A DNA stretch of 62,769 bases. Origin: Candidatus Cloacimonadota bacterium (GTDB lineage: Bacteria; Cloacimonadota; Cloacimonadia; Cloacimonadales; Cloacimonadaceae). Position 1 is the stretch's first letter. Every line of letters begins with the position of its first letter. The stretch is taken from assembly GCA_023228285.1 (NCBI GenBank), contig JALOBM010000006.1:1-62769 (forward strand). The letters run 5' to 3'. Of this stretch, positions 54,018 through 62,769 are shown in pieces. The notes beneath the pieces were generated by a model that worked only from the letters and a program-made list of their open reading frames with translations, was not told where the DNA came from and searched no databases. Made by a program: the position numbers and the translations under genes.

Positions 54018-54980
54018 ATGAAGAAATACATGCTAATATACAGCTTAATAATATTGACCAGCATGGCTCATGCTTCCAGCTTCAGTTGGTTTTCACAGTC
54101 TGACGCTCGCTGGGGATCGGACCGTCTGGGGCACGGTACATCAATTGCCAGAAGCGGATGTGTGGTGTCCTGCTTATCCATGCTACTCAATGCTGAAGCA
54201 TCAAACCCTTACATGACACCGGATAAACTGAATGATTGGCTAAGTAAAAACGGTGGTTATTCCGGTAACAATATGCGGTGGCAAATTCCCGGGCTCATCG
54301 ATGGTGATGGTTTGGGAATGGAATTGGAAAATCGTAGTACAAAGTATAACGATTGGGATTTTCTGGCTTCAGAACTTGAGAAGGGTAACAAGGTCATTGT
54401 GAAAGTAGCAGGCAGGCGTTCCCACTGGGTTCTGGTTATAAGGCAAGACGGACCCAAAGACAAAGCATCCTCCTACATCGTTAATGATCCCGGTGTGCAA
54501 ACCTATGAAGAGCGTACTCTCGCTTTTTGGGGAGGCTTCCGTTCTGCGCGAAGCTACAGCGGAAACTGGTTGGATGAACAGGCTTTCAATTTGGGCAGTG
54601 AGATTAATGTGGTTCCCATTGCTCCAGAAGAGGAGTTCCTTTACGATATTTACAATCTTCCCCGTCCAGCTGATGTCTTTGTTTCTTTGCAAAACAATCT
54701 TGATGTAGAGATACAAGGCTATTTCATCCTGGCACTTTTTGATTCGGAAGGAAGCTTCATATTTACGATAGACTACGACTATGGGCACATAGATGCCAAT
54801 GGAGAGATCGACCTGCTCTATGAAATGCTGGATTATAGTCCCTTGGAGAACGAAGCGAATACACTTAAAATAGTATATAGTAAGTACTTCTCAGCCATGC
54901 CTTCCAGTTACGACACACTGAACCTAGAACCCATCGGGGTACGAAATCATACAAAAGTGTACCCTGAATTAACTGAATAA
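54018..54980 (+). CDS. Secreted C39-like cysteine peptidase
   Basis: 320 residues with a signal peptide (LIYSLIILTSMAHAS). The C39-like (papain-fold) domain, about 22-200, has Cys in SGCVVSCLSML, His in GRRSHWVLVI and Asp in VNDPGVQTYEE. The C-terminal 120 residues form a separate beta-rich domain without a sorting motif. Many C39_2 proteins are exported proteases or transpeptidase-like; the target is not known. It starts the plus-strand block of large proteases. Confidence 0.75.
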   Translation: MKKYMLIYSLIILTSMAHASSFSWFSQSDARWGSDRLGHGTSIARSGCVVSCLSMLLNAEASNPYMTPDKLNDWLSKNGGYSGNNMRWQIPGLIDGDGLGMELENRSTKYNDWDFLASELEKGNKVIVKVAGRRSHWVLVIRQDGPKDKASSYIVNDPGVQTYEERTLAFWGGFRSARSYSGNWLDEQAFNLGSEINVVPIAPEEEFLYDIYNLPRPADVFVSLQNNLDVEIQGYFILALFDSEGSFIFTIDYDYGHIDANGEIDLLYEMLDYSPLENEANTLKIVYSKYFSAMPSSYDTLNLEPIGVRNHTKVYPELTE

Positions 54981-55083
54981 TAAAACTCCTCACTTTGTTT
55001 TTTGGGACTGGACTCAATCGCAAACTACTTTAACAAGAAATCAAATGAATTTGAACCCAAAGAATCATATATAAATAAAAGTC

Positions 55084-55098
55084 TGGCACTATTCTTGC
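55084..55098 (+). promoter_or_regulatory. Near-perfect sigma-54 (-24/-12) promoter
   Basis: TGGCAC at 55084-55089, five bases, then TTGC at 55095-55098. The GG and GC dinucleotides are 12 apart, exactly as needed. The consensus is YTGGCACGrNNNTTGCW; this site matches at nearly all conserved positions. It lies about 70 bases before the ATG of the first C25 protease. A hairpin AGCCC-ACT-GGGCT follows in the leader. Confidence 0.65.
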
Positions 55099-55168
55099 GT
55101 ATATTGTTATTGAAGCCCACTGGGCTCCGAGCTCGATAGGAATTTAGTATAAAAATATAGGAGAGATC

Positions 55169-58100
55169 ATGAAGAAGTATCTCATCATGCTCATGTTAGT
55201 TGCATTGTCGGCACTGTTGGCCGCCAATTCAGGAACCATTCAATTGCAACGGGGTGTTACCCAAGCGGAAATCCTTCGCAGCGATAGTTATGGCCTAAAT
55301 GTAAAATTTGCGATAAACGCACTAGATTATCAAGAAGTACAAAGCAAGGAAGGTGTTTTTACTCTGCTTACTGCCAGAGACTTCACTACTACAAATAAAA
55401 TCGGCGAACCTCGCCTGCCCTTGATGCGGAAGATAATTAGCGTACCCTTGGGTGCTGATCCGCAGATCAGGCTTAGCAACACCCAGCGCATGAACTTATC
55501 TTTGGGAGAAAAAGGTGTGCACTATCCCATTATACCTGTTCAGGAAAGTGTGGCCAAATGCGATAATCCCGAAGATCTAACCTTTATTGTGAACCGCGAT
55601 TTTTATAATGGAAACCGCAGCACTTCAATTCCTACAGTTCAACTGGAAGAGCTCGGAATGCTCCGTGGTGAGAGGCTGTTTGCGCTCGATTTTATTCCTG
55701 CAAACTACAATCCCCAATCAAAAAGCTTGGACATAGTTCTCAGCACCGAAGTCGAGATCAGTTTCCAGGGAGCCGATCTGCTTGCCAGCTCCGAACTGAA
55801 AGCCAAGACTGTTTCTCCGGCTTTCAGCAGTACTTTAGCTTCCAGTGTGTGGAATTACCAAGATACGAGAACCAGCGTGATGCGCTACCCCATCGGTTAT
55901 GTGATAATTTCACCTGCAAGCTTTGTGAGTGCCATGCAACCTTTTGTGGATTGGAAAACCAAAGAAGGCTACAATGTAACTGTAGCCACCATCGAGAACA
56001 TCGGCAACAACTACACCAGCATACAGAATTACATGCAAGGGCTGTGGAACAGTGCTACTACTCAGAACCCCGCTCCCAGCTATCTATTGATTGTAGGTGA
56101 TGTGGCTCAGGTAGTTTCCGGCACTTCGACTATCCCAGGGGATTCACATCCTTCAGATTTGGGCTACGTTCGTCTTCAGGGCACAGATTATATGCCAGAA
56201 ATGTATTTTGGCAGATTCTCGGCAACCACTGTGGCTCAGGTAACCAATCAGGTAAATAAAACTCTCACGCACGAAATGTATAGCATGCCAGATGATAGTT
56301 ATCTGGCTGATGCTGTCTTAATAGCCGGAATGGACTCTTGGTATGCCAGTTCTCATGGCAACGGCGCAATCAATTATGCGACCCAGAACTATTTTAATGC
56401 AGCCCACGGCATAGACCCCCACACCTACCTCTATCCCAACTCCGGCAGCAGCCTCACCCAAATCCGCAACGATATTTCTGAAGGTGCAGCATACGTAAAC
56501 TACACTGCTCATGGTGGTGTCACTGATTGGAGCGATCCGAACTTCACAATATCTCACATCAATGCACTTCAAAATGAGAACAAATACGCGTATGTAATCG
56601 GTAACTGCTGCCTCACCAGCAAATTTGATCAAAACGAATGCTTCGCTGAAGCTTGGTTGAGAGCTGTCAATAAAGGTGGAATCATATACATCGGTGGCAC
56701 AAACAGCACTTATTGGGATGAAGACTATTGGTGGGCAGTTGGCGCTAAAGGCAATGCTAACGGTCAAGCTCCCGCTTATAATGCCAACATTTTGGGCTCA
56801 TATGACGCGCTTTTTCACGATCACAATGAAGCCTTTGAAGATTGGGCATACAGTGCCGGAGCAAATACCATGATGGGTAATCTTGCTGTAGTACAAGGAA
56901 ACAGTAGCCTGATAAACTACTACTGGGAGATATATTCCATCATGGGCGATCCCTCTTTGATGCCATACATTGGTATTCCGGCAGTGAACTCAATGCAGAC
57001 ACCAGAGACTCTTTTCCTCGGCTTAGGTAGTCTGGAAATCAATGCCGATCCCTACTCCTGGGTCTCTATTTCCAAAGATGGACAGATCCATGGTGTGGGA
57101 CTTACCGACGCAACGGGCTATTTGAACCTGGAGTTTGATCCCTTTACCGAGCCTGGATATGCGGATATCGTTGCCACCAGATCTCAAAGACGTCCTCTAA
57201 TTTCTACCATAAACGTAATTCCCAATGAAGGGCCTTATGTAACCGTAAGCCCCATCACTATCAACGACGATAATGGCACAGCCGAAGCCGGCGAAGCCAT
57301 AGATATAGACCTCAGCTTCAGCAATGTTGGCATCCTTGCTGCCGAGAACCTGACAGTAAGTATCTCTACTGAAAGCCCTTGGATATACATCCCTCAGAAT
57401 GTTGCCGTGATCGACGATATATCTCCCGATGGCAGCATCACAGTCCCCTCGATCTTCTCTATTATGATTGATCAGGGCACTCCGGATCAACACGAAGCTG
57501 AGCTTACCATCACAGTTAGTGACGGAGATCACGAATGGGTATCCGAACGCAGTATTACTGTGAATGCACCAAATGTGATCATCAGTTCAGTGGCTTACTT
57601 CGATCCCAATAATAACGGCATCTTTGAAGCAGGTGAAAGCATAAATATTACCTTGAATATTACTAATAACGGCCACATGAGTGCCCAAAGTGGCACTCTC
57701 AATCTGATTCTAAACAGCGATCTTGCATCATTGCCTTTATCCAGCTTTGTGATTCCTGGAATAAATGTCGATGGCAATATTCCACTTACCTTCAATCTGA
57801 ACATCTCTGAGGAAGCAGAATTGGGTACGACCATTGCATTGGGTGTAGCGCTCGATATGGGTGTCCAAATGATCAACCAGGGACTGATAATACCGGTTGG
57901 TGCAGTAATGGAAGGCTTTGAAACCGGAGACTTCAGTTCTTTCGCATGGCAAAATAACAGTGCCAACCCCTGGACTGTCGTAAACACCCAGCATAACAGT
58001 GGTACTTATTCAGCAAAGAGCGGAACGATCGGAAACAACACCAACACAGATCTCAGTATAACTGTGGACGTTTTATCTGAAGGAGATATCAGCTTCTATC

Positions 58101-58954
58101 GCAAAGTCTCTTCCGAATCTTCATACGATAAACTGATGTTTTACATTGACGGAGAAGAGAAGGGAAATTGGAGCGGGACAGTGGATTGGTCTCAGGTTAG
58201 CTATGCAGTTGAACCCGGAACCAGAACCTTCAAATGGAGCTATGTAAAAGATGTGAGCATGACTGGTGGTAGCGATTCGGCATGGATTGATGATATCAGA
58301 TTCCCCTCAAGCGGGTCAAGCGAACTGGCGATGGCCTATACTACCACACAATCTATCGACTTTGAAGAAGTATTCCCAAACACCAGCTACAGTGAGGATT
58401 TAATCCTGCGCAATCTGGGTACAGCTGACCTTAGCGGTGTGATCACTCTGCCTGCAGCTTTCACTCTGGTCTATAATGGCCAAAACCTGCCCAATGATTA
58501 CTTCTATATCATCTCCCCCGGCGCAACCCGAACCTTTAATATCGCTCTCGAAACCGGTTCGTCTGTATCAACGATCAACGAAGTACTAGTGGTAACCACA
58601 AACGATCCTGACCTGGCAGAGATTCAGATACCGATTACAGTGGAACCCAGTTCAAACGGAATTCAAGTGAACCCCGTTGTTACTGCGCTGAATGGCAACT
58701 TCCCAAATCCTTTCAACCCGGAAACCACTATCAATTTCTCACTGAAAGAAGCCGGAAATGTAAAACTGAATATATTCAACATCAAGGGACAATTGATTAG
58801 AACCCTTGTGAATGCTCCCATGAATGCTGGCAAACACCAGATGGTGTGGAACGGAAAAGATAACAACGGTACTTCCGTCTCAAGCGGATTGTATTTATAC
58901 AGAATGGAAGCTGGAAGCTATCGTAGTACCAAAAAAATGATGTTGATGAAATAA
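55169..58954 (+). CDS. C25 (gingipain-type) secreted protease with sorting domain, copy 1
   Basis: 1261 residues. Signal peptide (LMLVALSALLAAN), propeptide-like part to about 220, then the C25 catalytic domain with His about 448 (YTAHGGV) and Cys about 480 (GNCCLTS). Beta-sandwich domains follow, including a region with WIDDIRFP (about 1045) and a NPVVTALNGNFPNPFNPETT sorting domain at about 1175-1261, ending in KKMMLMK. This is the FNPxTxIxFSL Por-type signal. It should be exported by a type IX-like system and act outside the cell. Its promoter looks sigma-54 dependent. Confidence 0.9.
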   Translation: MKKYLIMLMLVALSALLAANSGTIQLQRGVTQAEILRSDSYGLNVKFAINALDYQEVQSKEGVFTLLTARDFTTTNKIGEPRLPLMRKIISVPLGADPQIRLSNTQRMNLSLGEKGVHYPIIPVQESVAKCDNPEDLTFIVNRDFYNGNRSTSIPTVQLEELGMLRGERLFALDFIPANYNPQSKSLDIVLSTEVEISFQGADLLASSELKAKTVSPAFSSTLASSVWNYQDTRTSVMRYPIGYVIISPASFVSAMQPFVDWKTKEGYNVTVATIENIGNNYTSIQNYMQGLWNSATTQNPAPSYLLIVGDVAQVVSGTSTIPGDSHPSDLGYVRLQGTDYMPEMYFGRFSATTVAQVTNQVNKTLTHEMYSMPDDSYLADAVLIAGMDSWYASSHGNGAINYATQNYFNAAHGIDPHTYLYPNSGSSLTQIRNDISEGAAYVNYTAHGGVTDWSDPNFTISHINALQNENKYAYVIGNCCLTSKFDQNECFAEAWLRAVNKGGIIYIGGTNSTYWDEDYWWAVGAKGNANGQAPAYNANILGSYDALFHDHNEAFEDWAYSAGANTMMGNLAVVQGNSSLINYYWEIYSIMGDPSLMPYIGIPAVNSMQTPETLFLGLGSLEINADPYSWVSISKDGQIHGVGLTDATGYLNLEFDPFTEPGYADIVATRSQRRPLISTINVIPNEGPYVTVSPITINDDNGTAEAGEAIDIDLSFSNVGILAAENLTVSISTESPWIYIPQNVAVIDDISPDGSITVPSIFSIMIDQGTPDQHEAELTITVSDGDHEWVSERSITVNAPNVIISSVAYFDPNNNGIFEAGESINITLNITNNGHMSAQSGTLNLILNSDLASLPLSSFVIPGINVDGNIPLTFNLNISEEAELGTTIALGVALDMGVQMINQGLIIPVGAVMEGFETGDFSSFAWQNNSANPWTVVNTQHNSGTYSAKSGTIGNNTNTDLSITVDVLSEGDISFYRKVSSESSYDKLMFYIDGEEKGNWSGTVDWSQVSYAVEPGTRTFKWSYVKDVSMTGGSDSAWIDDIRFPSSGSSELAMAYTTTQSIDFEEVFPNTSYSEDLILRNLGTADLSGVITLPAAFTLVYNGQNLPNDYFYIISPGATRTFNIALETGSSVSTINEVLVVTTNDPDLAEIQIPITVEPSSNGIQVNPVVTALNGNFPNPFNPETTINFSLKEAGNVKLNIFNIKGQLIRTLVNAPMNAGKHQMVWNGKDNNGTSVSSGLYLYRMEAGSYRSTKKMMLMK

Positions 58955-58963
58955 ATGGAACAT

Positions 58964-58990
58964 GAGGCACCATCCTCTGGGTGGTGCCTC
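58964..58990 (+). terminator. Hairpin between the two C25 genes
   Basis: GAGGCACCA (58964-58972) pairs with TGGTGCCTC (58982-58990). There is no T run after it, so it may stabilise or partly stop the message between the two genes rather than terminate fully. Confidence 0.5.
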
Positions 58991-59030
58991 TCTGATATAT
59001 GGATAAAATTGAATAGAAATGGAGGATATA

Positions 59031-62000
59031 ATGAAGAGACTCATTATATTGCTAGGCCTGCTACTGAGTTTGCAGATTATACTCAGAGCTGAAGTTATGG
59101 AAATCGCCAATTATGATAACGGTATCCAGCTGCTTCAAAGCAGCTCTTCTGAGATGATTCTGGAAATGAAACTTGGCGCATTCGAGCGTGAAGCGCTTTC
59201 AATAAATGATGATACATGGTACAATCTGAGCGTAAAGAACGGCGGATTGACTCTGGAACAAGGACTTCCTCAAGTACCCATCCTTGCAGGAAGTGTAATT
59301 ATTTCTGCAAATGCGAGAATGGTAATGGAGACAATGGAGACTGAATATCTTGATCTGAAGATGAAGATAGCCCCCTCCAAAGGAAATCTGACTCGCGATA
59401 TCAATCCTGAATCCATTCCCTATACCTTCTCGGAGTTTTACAAAAGCTCCGATTATTACCCAGAAAACCATACAGAACTAAGCGAGCCCTTTATCCTGAG
59501 AGACTACCGCGGTATTAGTGTTCGTTTCAAACCTTTCGTGTACTACCCCGAAACTGGAATCACTCGTGTATATACCAGAATCAAGGTAAAGCTATCTCAG
59601 GATGGTAGTGACCTTACAAACGCTCTTAGCTTCTCCAAACACAGTTATGCTGCCGAATATAGCGAAATCTACCGGAACATGTTCTTGAACTTCGCTGAAG
59701 CTAAGTATCCCTCAATCGACGAAGAAGGCCGAATTCTTGTTATTACAAACTCCATGTTTGACAATGCCATCCTACCCTGGGTGAATTGGAAAAAGCAAAT
59801 GGGTTTCGATGTAAGTGTGGTAGACTACCAGGTTGCAGGGCCAAGCGCATCTCAGATAAAAACATATATCCAGAACCAATATATCTTGAACGACGGATTG
59901 ATGTTCGTTCAGATCATGGGTGACGCCCCTCAGGTACCATCCCTTTCCTATAATGGTGGAGGCAGTGATCCCTCGTTTGCCTTACTCGCTGGTAATGATA
60001 ATTACCCTGAAATCTTTGTGGGACGCTTTTCTGCACAGACTGTGGCAGAAATGGAGACCCAGGTACAAAGAAGCATAGAATATGAGCGCGACCTGCAAAA
60101 CGATGCCACATGGTTGCAAAATGCCATGGGTATAGCCTCTGAAGAAGGTGGCGGATATCAAGGTGATAATGGCGAGAGCGATCAGCAACACATGGAGAAT
60201 ATCCGCACGGATTTGCTAGGATACGGTTACACCTCTGTTGACCAGATGTATGCAAATATGGGCGCAACTGCTTATGCCGTGGGTAACAACATCAATACTG
60301 GGCGTGGTTTCATAAACTACGTGGGACATGGCTCCGATACTTCATGGGTTACCACAGGATTCAATAACAACAATGTAAATGCCCTTACAAACGACAATAT
60401 GTTGCCTTTCATTGCTTCTGTAGCTTGTGTGAACGGCAACTTCGTGAGCCGAACTTGTTTCGCAGAAGCTTGGATGAGAGCTACAAACAACGGTAATCCC
60501 ACCGGTGCTGTAGCAATCTACGCTTCTTCCGTGAACCAGGGTTGGAACCCCCCCATGCGTGCCCAAGATGAAATCACCGATCTTTTGATTGCTGAAGCCA
60601 AACACAGCATCGGTGGTCTGTTCTACAATGGTTCATCAAAGATGATCGAAGTATACGGTAGCGATGGTGCAGATGAGTTTAAAAACTGGCATATATTCGG
60701 TGATGCATCACTGATGGTAAGAACGAAGACTCCCACTGAAGCACTTGCTGAATACAATCCTGTCCTGCTCATCGGAATGCAGAGTCTGGATGTTACTACA
60801 GAACCCTATGCCAGACTCTCATTGAGTGCTGAAGGTACAATCTACGGTATAGCTACAGCAGATGCCAATGGAACCGCTCTTTTGAACCTGGACATATTAC
60901 CGGAACAGCCCATGAATCTCACTCTTACCATTACCGCTTTCAATAAGGTTACTCATATTGGTACGGTTGAGGTATTACCTGCAGACGGACCTTATATAAT
61001 CGTAACCGGAGTAAGCGTTGAAGACGATAATGACAACAACCCTTCCCTGGGCGAGATCGTTACAATTCAGGTGAATATGGAGAATGTAGGAAGTGATCCC
61101 GCGGAAGGTGTCAGTGTGTCTGCAATCACCAGCGATCCTCACCTGACAGTAGTTGGAGATGCGGAGATCATAGACTACATCAACCCGAATACCATCGGCT
61201 CTACATCAACTGGAATCCAGCTCCAAATCAGTGATTCTGTGCCTGATCAATACTCTGCGGCTTTTACTGTGCTGGTTACTCTGCAGGACGGCTCGGAATA
61301 CAACTACGATCATGAGATTGTCATCAATGCTCCCCGTATTGTCTGGGGATCACTTCAAATAAATGACAGCCAAGGAAACAACAATGGTAGAGTGGATCCC
61401 GGAGAAAGCTTCACGATCAGCATTCCTATAAGCAACCTGGGACATGCTGACTGCCCTGAATTATTCAGTTCCATCACGATTGAAGGTGGAGAAACCATTA
61501 TAAGCCCCATCGTGGATACCATCCCGCTTATTAGCGCTGGTAACTCCAGTGAGTTGATTTACAATATTGCACTATCTTCTCAAATCGAACCAGGTTCCAC
61601 CATATCAATAAACATAATAGCATCTTATGCCCAAACTGTGTTAACCAATACTTATGCCGTCATCACCGGTATCCTGATGGAGAACTTTGAGAATGGTATG
61701 AGTAACTTCCCCTGGACTTTTACCGGAGGAAACTGGATCAGCACTGAGAATGGTTATCAAGGCAGTCTTGCAGCTCAAAGCGCTCCCATCAATCACAATC
61801 AAACCACTTCAATGAGCATCACGCTCACCAATCCCTCCGACGGTTTTGTATCCTTCTGGAAGAAAACCTCATCCGAAGCAAACCACGACTATCTGAAATT
61901 CTTCGTAAACGGAATGCTCAAAAACCAATGGAGCGGCATTGATGAAGATTGGGAACAAGTTAGTTACATTGTGCTTGCTGGAACCAACACCTACCGTTGG

Positions 62001-62720
62001 GAATATGTGAAAGACAGTTCTGTCTCTGCCGGAAACGACTGTGTGTTGATCGACGATGTTCTGTTCCCCGCTGAAGATTCTGATACCGGACACCCGATAA
62101 TGGTGATCGATCATACCAGTCTCGATTTTGGGAATATTGAAATCGGTACCGAAGAGGTTCAGAATCTCACTATTAGCAATACTGGAGACGCACTTATGCT
62201 GGGCAGTGTAGTATTGCAGGAGCCATATAGCCTGCTATCCCAGAACTCTTATTTGAACAACATGAATTTCACTGTTCCAGCGGGAGAAAGCCTGATTCTT
62301 AGCATTGCTTTCCGCCCAATTGAAAAGGGTGATTATGATGCTGAGCTTCAAATAGACAGTGATGATCCGGATAATCCTTCAGTTATCGTCACACTATCCG
62401 GCAGTTCTTCAACATCAGACCCAAATGATATGGTGAATCCGGTGATTACAGAACTGAGAGGCAACTATCCAAATCCCTTCAATCCCAACACCAGCATATC
62501 TTTCTCTTTGAAAGACAGAGAATATGTGAGCATAGAAATATACAATGTCCTGGGACAACGTGTTAAGACACTCGTCGCTTCCGTTATGAATCCAGGTTCA
62601 CACACAGTAGCTTGGAACGGAAAGGACAATAACAATCGCAATGTATCAAGTGGCGTGTATTTCTACAAGATGAAAGCCGGAAAATACAGTCACACCAAAA
62701 AGATGATCCTGATGAAATAG
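59031..62720 (+). CDS. C25 (gingipain-type) secreted protease with sorting domain, copy 2
   Basis: 1229 residues from 59031, with a perfect GGAGG. It is a paralogue of the gene just before it: the same plan of signal peptide, propeptide, C25 domain with His about 431 (NYVGHGSDTSW) and Cys about 465 (IASVACVNGNF), beta domains, WIDDV-type lectin-like region and a C-terminal NYPNPFNPNTSISFSL sorting domain ending KKMILMK. Sequence identity looks moderate, so the duplication is old. The spacing of 76 bases suggests co-transcription. Confidence 0.9.
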   Translation: MKRLIILLGLLLSLQIILRAEVMEIANYDNGIQLLQSSSSEMILEMKLGAFEREALSINDDTWYNLSVKNGGLTLEQGLPQVPILAGSVIISANARMVMETMETEYLDLKMKIAPSKGNLTRDINPESIPYTFSEFYKSSDYYPENHTELSEPFILRDYRGISVRFKPFVYYPETGITRVYTRIKVKLSQDGSDLTNALSFSKHSYAAEYSEIYRNMFLNFAEAKYPSIDEEGRILVITNSMFDNAILPWVNWKKQMGFDVSVVDYQVAGPSASQIKTYIQNQYILNDGLMFVQIMGDAPQVPSLSYNGGGSDPSFALLAGNDNYPEIFVGRFSAQTVAEMETQVQRSIEYERDLQNDATWLQNAMGIASEEGGGYQGDNGESDQQHMENIRTDLLGYGYTSVDQMYANMGATAYAVGNNINTGRGFINYVGHGSDTSWVTTGFNNNNVNALTNDNMLPFIASVACVNGNFVSRTCFAEAWMRATNNGNPTGAVAIYASSVNQGWNPPMRAQDEITDLLIAEAKHSIGGLFYNGSSKMIEVYGSDGADEFKNWHIFGDASLMVRTKTPTEALAEYNPVLLIGMQSLDVTTEPYARLSLSAEGTIYGIATADANGTALLNLDILPEQPMNLTLTITAFNKVTHIGTVEVLPADGPYIIVTGVSVEDDNDNNPSLGEIVTIQVNMENVGSDPAEGVSVSAITSDPHLTVVGDAEIIDYINPNTIGSTSTGIQLQISDSVPDQYSAAFTVLVTLQDGSEYNYDHEIVINAPRIVWGSLQINDSQGNNNGRVDPGESFTISIPISNLGHADCPELFSSITIEGGETIISPIVDTIPLISAGNSSELIYNIALSSQIEPGSTISINIIASYAQTVLTNTYAVITGILMENFENGMSNFPWTFTGGNWISTENGYQGSLAAQSAPINHNQTTSMSITLTNPSDGFVSFWKKTSSEANHDYLKFFVNGMLKNQWSGIDEDWEQVSYIVLAGTNTYRWEYVKDSSVSAGNDCVLIDDVLFPAEDSDTGHPIMVIDHTSLDFGNIEIGTEEVQNLTISNTGDALMLGSVVLQEPYSLLSQNSYLNNMNFTVPAGESLILSIAFRPIEKGDYDAELQIDSDDPDNPSVIVTLSGSSSTSDPNDMVNPVITELRGNYPNPFNPNTSISFSLKDREYVSIEIYNVLGQRVKTLVASVMNPGSHTVAWNGKDNNNRNVSSGVYFYKMKAGKYSHTKKMILMK

Positions 62721-62742
62721 TATCAAATGACCATACATCGAA

Positions 62743-62769
62743 AGCCCCTGTCCATAATGGAGAGGGGCT
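62743..62769 (+). terminator. Terminator hairpin after C25 copy 2 (cut by the window end)
   Basis: AGCCCCT (62743-62749) pairs with AGGGGCT (62763-62769). Any T run lies beyond the window. The position just past the stop codon fits a terminator. Confidence 0.6.

Noticed and set aside
53789..54064. A 92-residue N-terminal extension of the hydrogenase-type regulator
   Set aside because: The family starts at the ATG at 53788, which has a good ribosome site. The extension also overlaps the promoter and start of the divergent C39-like gene.

Overview
The window is chromosomal DNA from an anaerobic, diderm (Gram-negative-type) bacterium of the FCB superphylum. My best guess is Cloacimonadota. Evidence for this: several secreted giants end in a Por/type IX-like sorting domain of the FNPxTxIxFSL type; a PorV/PorQ-like barrel protein is present; ExbB/ExbD/TonB, an LpxL-type lipid A acyltransferase, a PlpD-like patatin-barrel protein and an EnvC-like factor all imply an outer membrane; and HydG with a TM1266-type regulator implies an [FeFe] hydrogenase and an anaerobic, fermentative life. 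The phylum is inferred from gene content only.

Layout. 1-12955: the start of an unknown gene, a TPR lipoprotein, then a tightly coupled minus-strand operon (birA, queA, DUF3108-like, SDR, coaBC and three tandem paralogous secreted proteins) headed by an M6 metalloprotease and a PorV-like protein. 13141-16713: tRNA-Leu(CAA), an orphan sugar-type binding lipoprotein, and a triad of EIIA(Ntr)-like protein, cation:proton antiporter and PII-like protein. 17027-24271: patatin/beta-barrel protein, LiaF-like protein, purL, a Sua5-phosphatase fusion and an EnvC-like factor. 24370-30338: a six-gene minus-strand operon with dapD, two aminotransferase-fold enzymes, an amidohydrolase, a PHP phosphoesterase and a PH-like membrane protein. 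30411-34408 (plus strand): methyltransferase, TetR regulator, an outer-membrane barrel, a deacetylase lipoprotein, an unknown exported protein and tRNA-Thr(CGU), whose 5' end overlaps the preceding CDS. 35058-40096: coaE, cdaA, folP, tonB-like, exbD, exbB, serC (minus). 40238-44283: maf, amidohydrolase, unknown, gltX (plus, all coupled). 44338-49791: a 1817-residue Ser/Thr-kinase/ATPase/TPR/GAF/histidine-kinase hybrid. 50665-53788: lpxL-like, trx, hydG and the hydrogenase-type regulator. 54018-62720 (plus): a C39-like secreted protein and two large tandem C25 (gingipain-type) proteases with sorting domains.

The strongest unusual signals are: (1) an uncatalogued-looking 153-157 bp repeat with terminal inverted repeats and internal stems, in three copies, accompanied by a second ~75 bp repeat, in the gene-free stretches; (2) a CDS whose stop codon lies inside a tRNA; (3) a recurring promoter-like pattern, TTGACA plus a downstream TTTG, including in front of tRNA-Leu; (4) a near-perfect sigma-54 site in front of the first C25 protease; (5) the three-paralogue secreted cluster next to type IX-like secretion components; (6) the giant hybrid kinase; and (7) the EIIA/antiporter/PII-like triad. 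No CRISPR array, transposase, integrase or prophage gene was seen.
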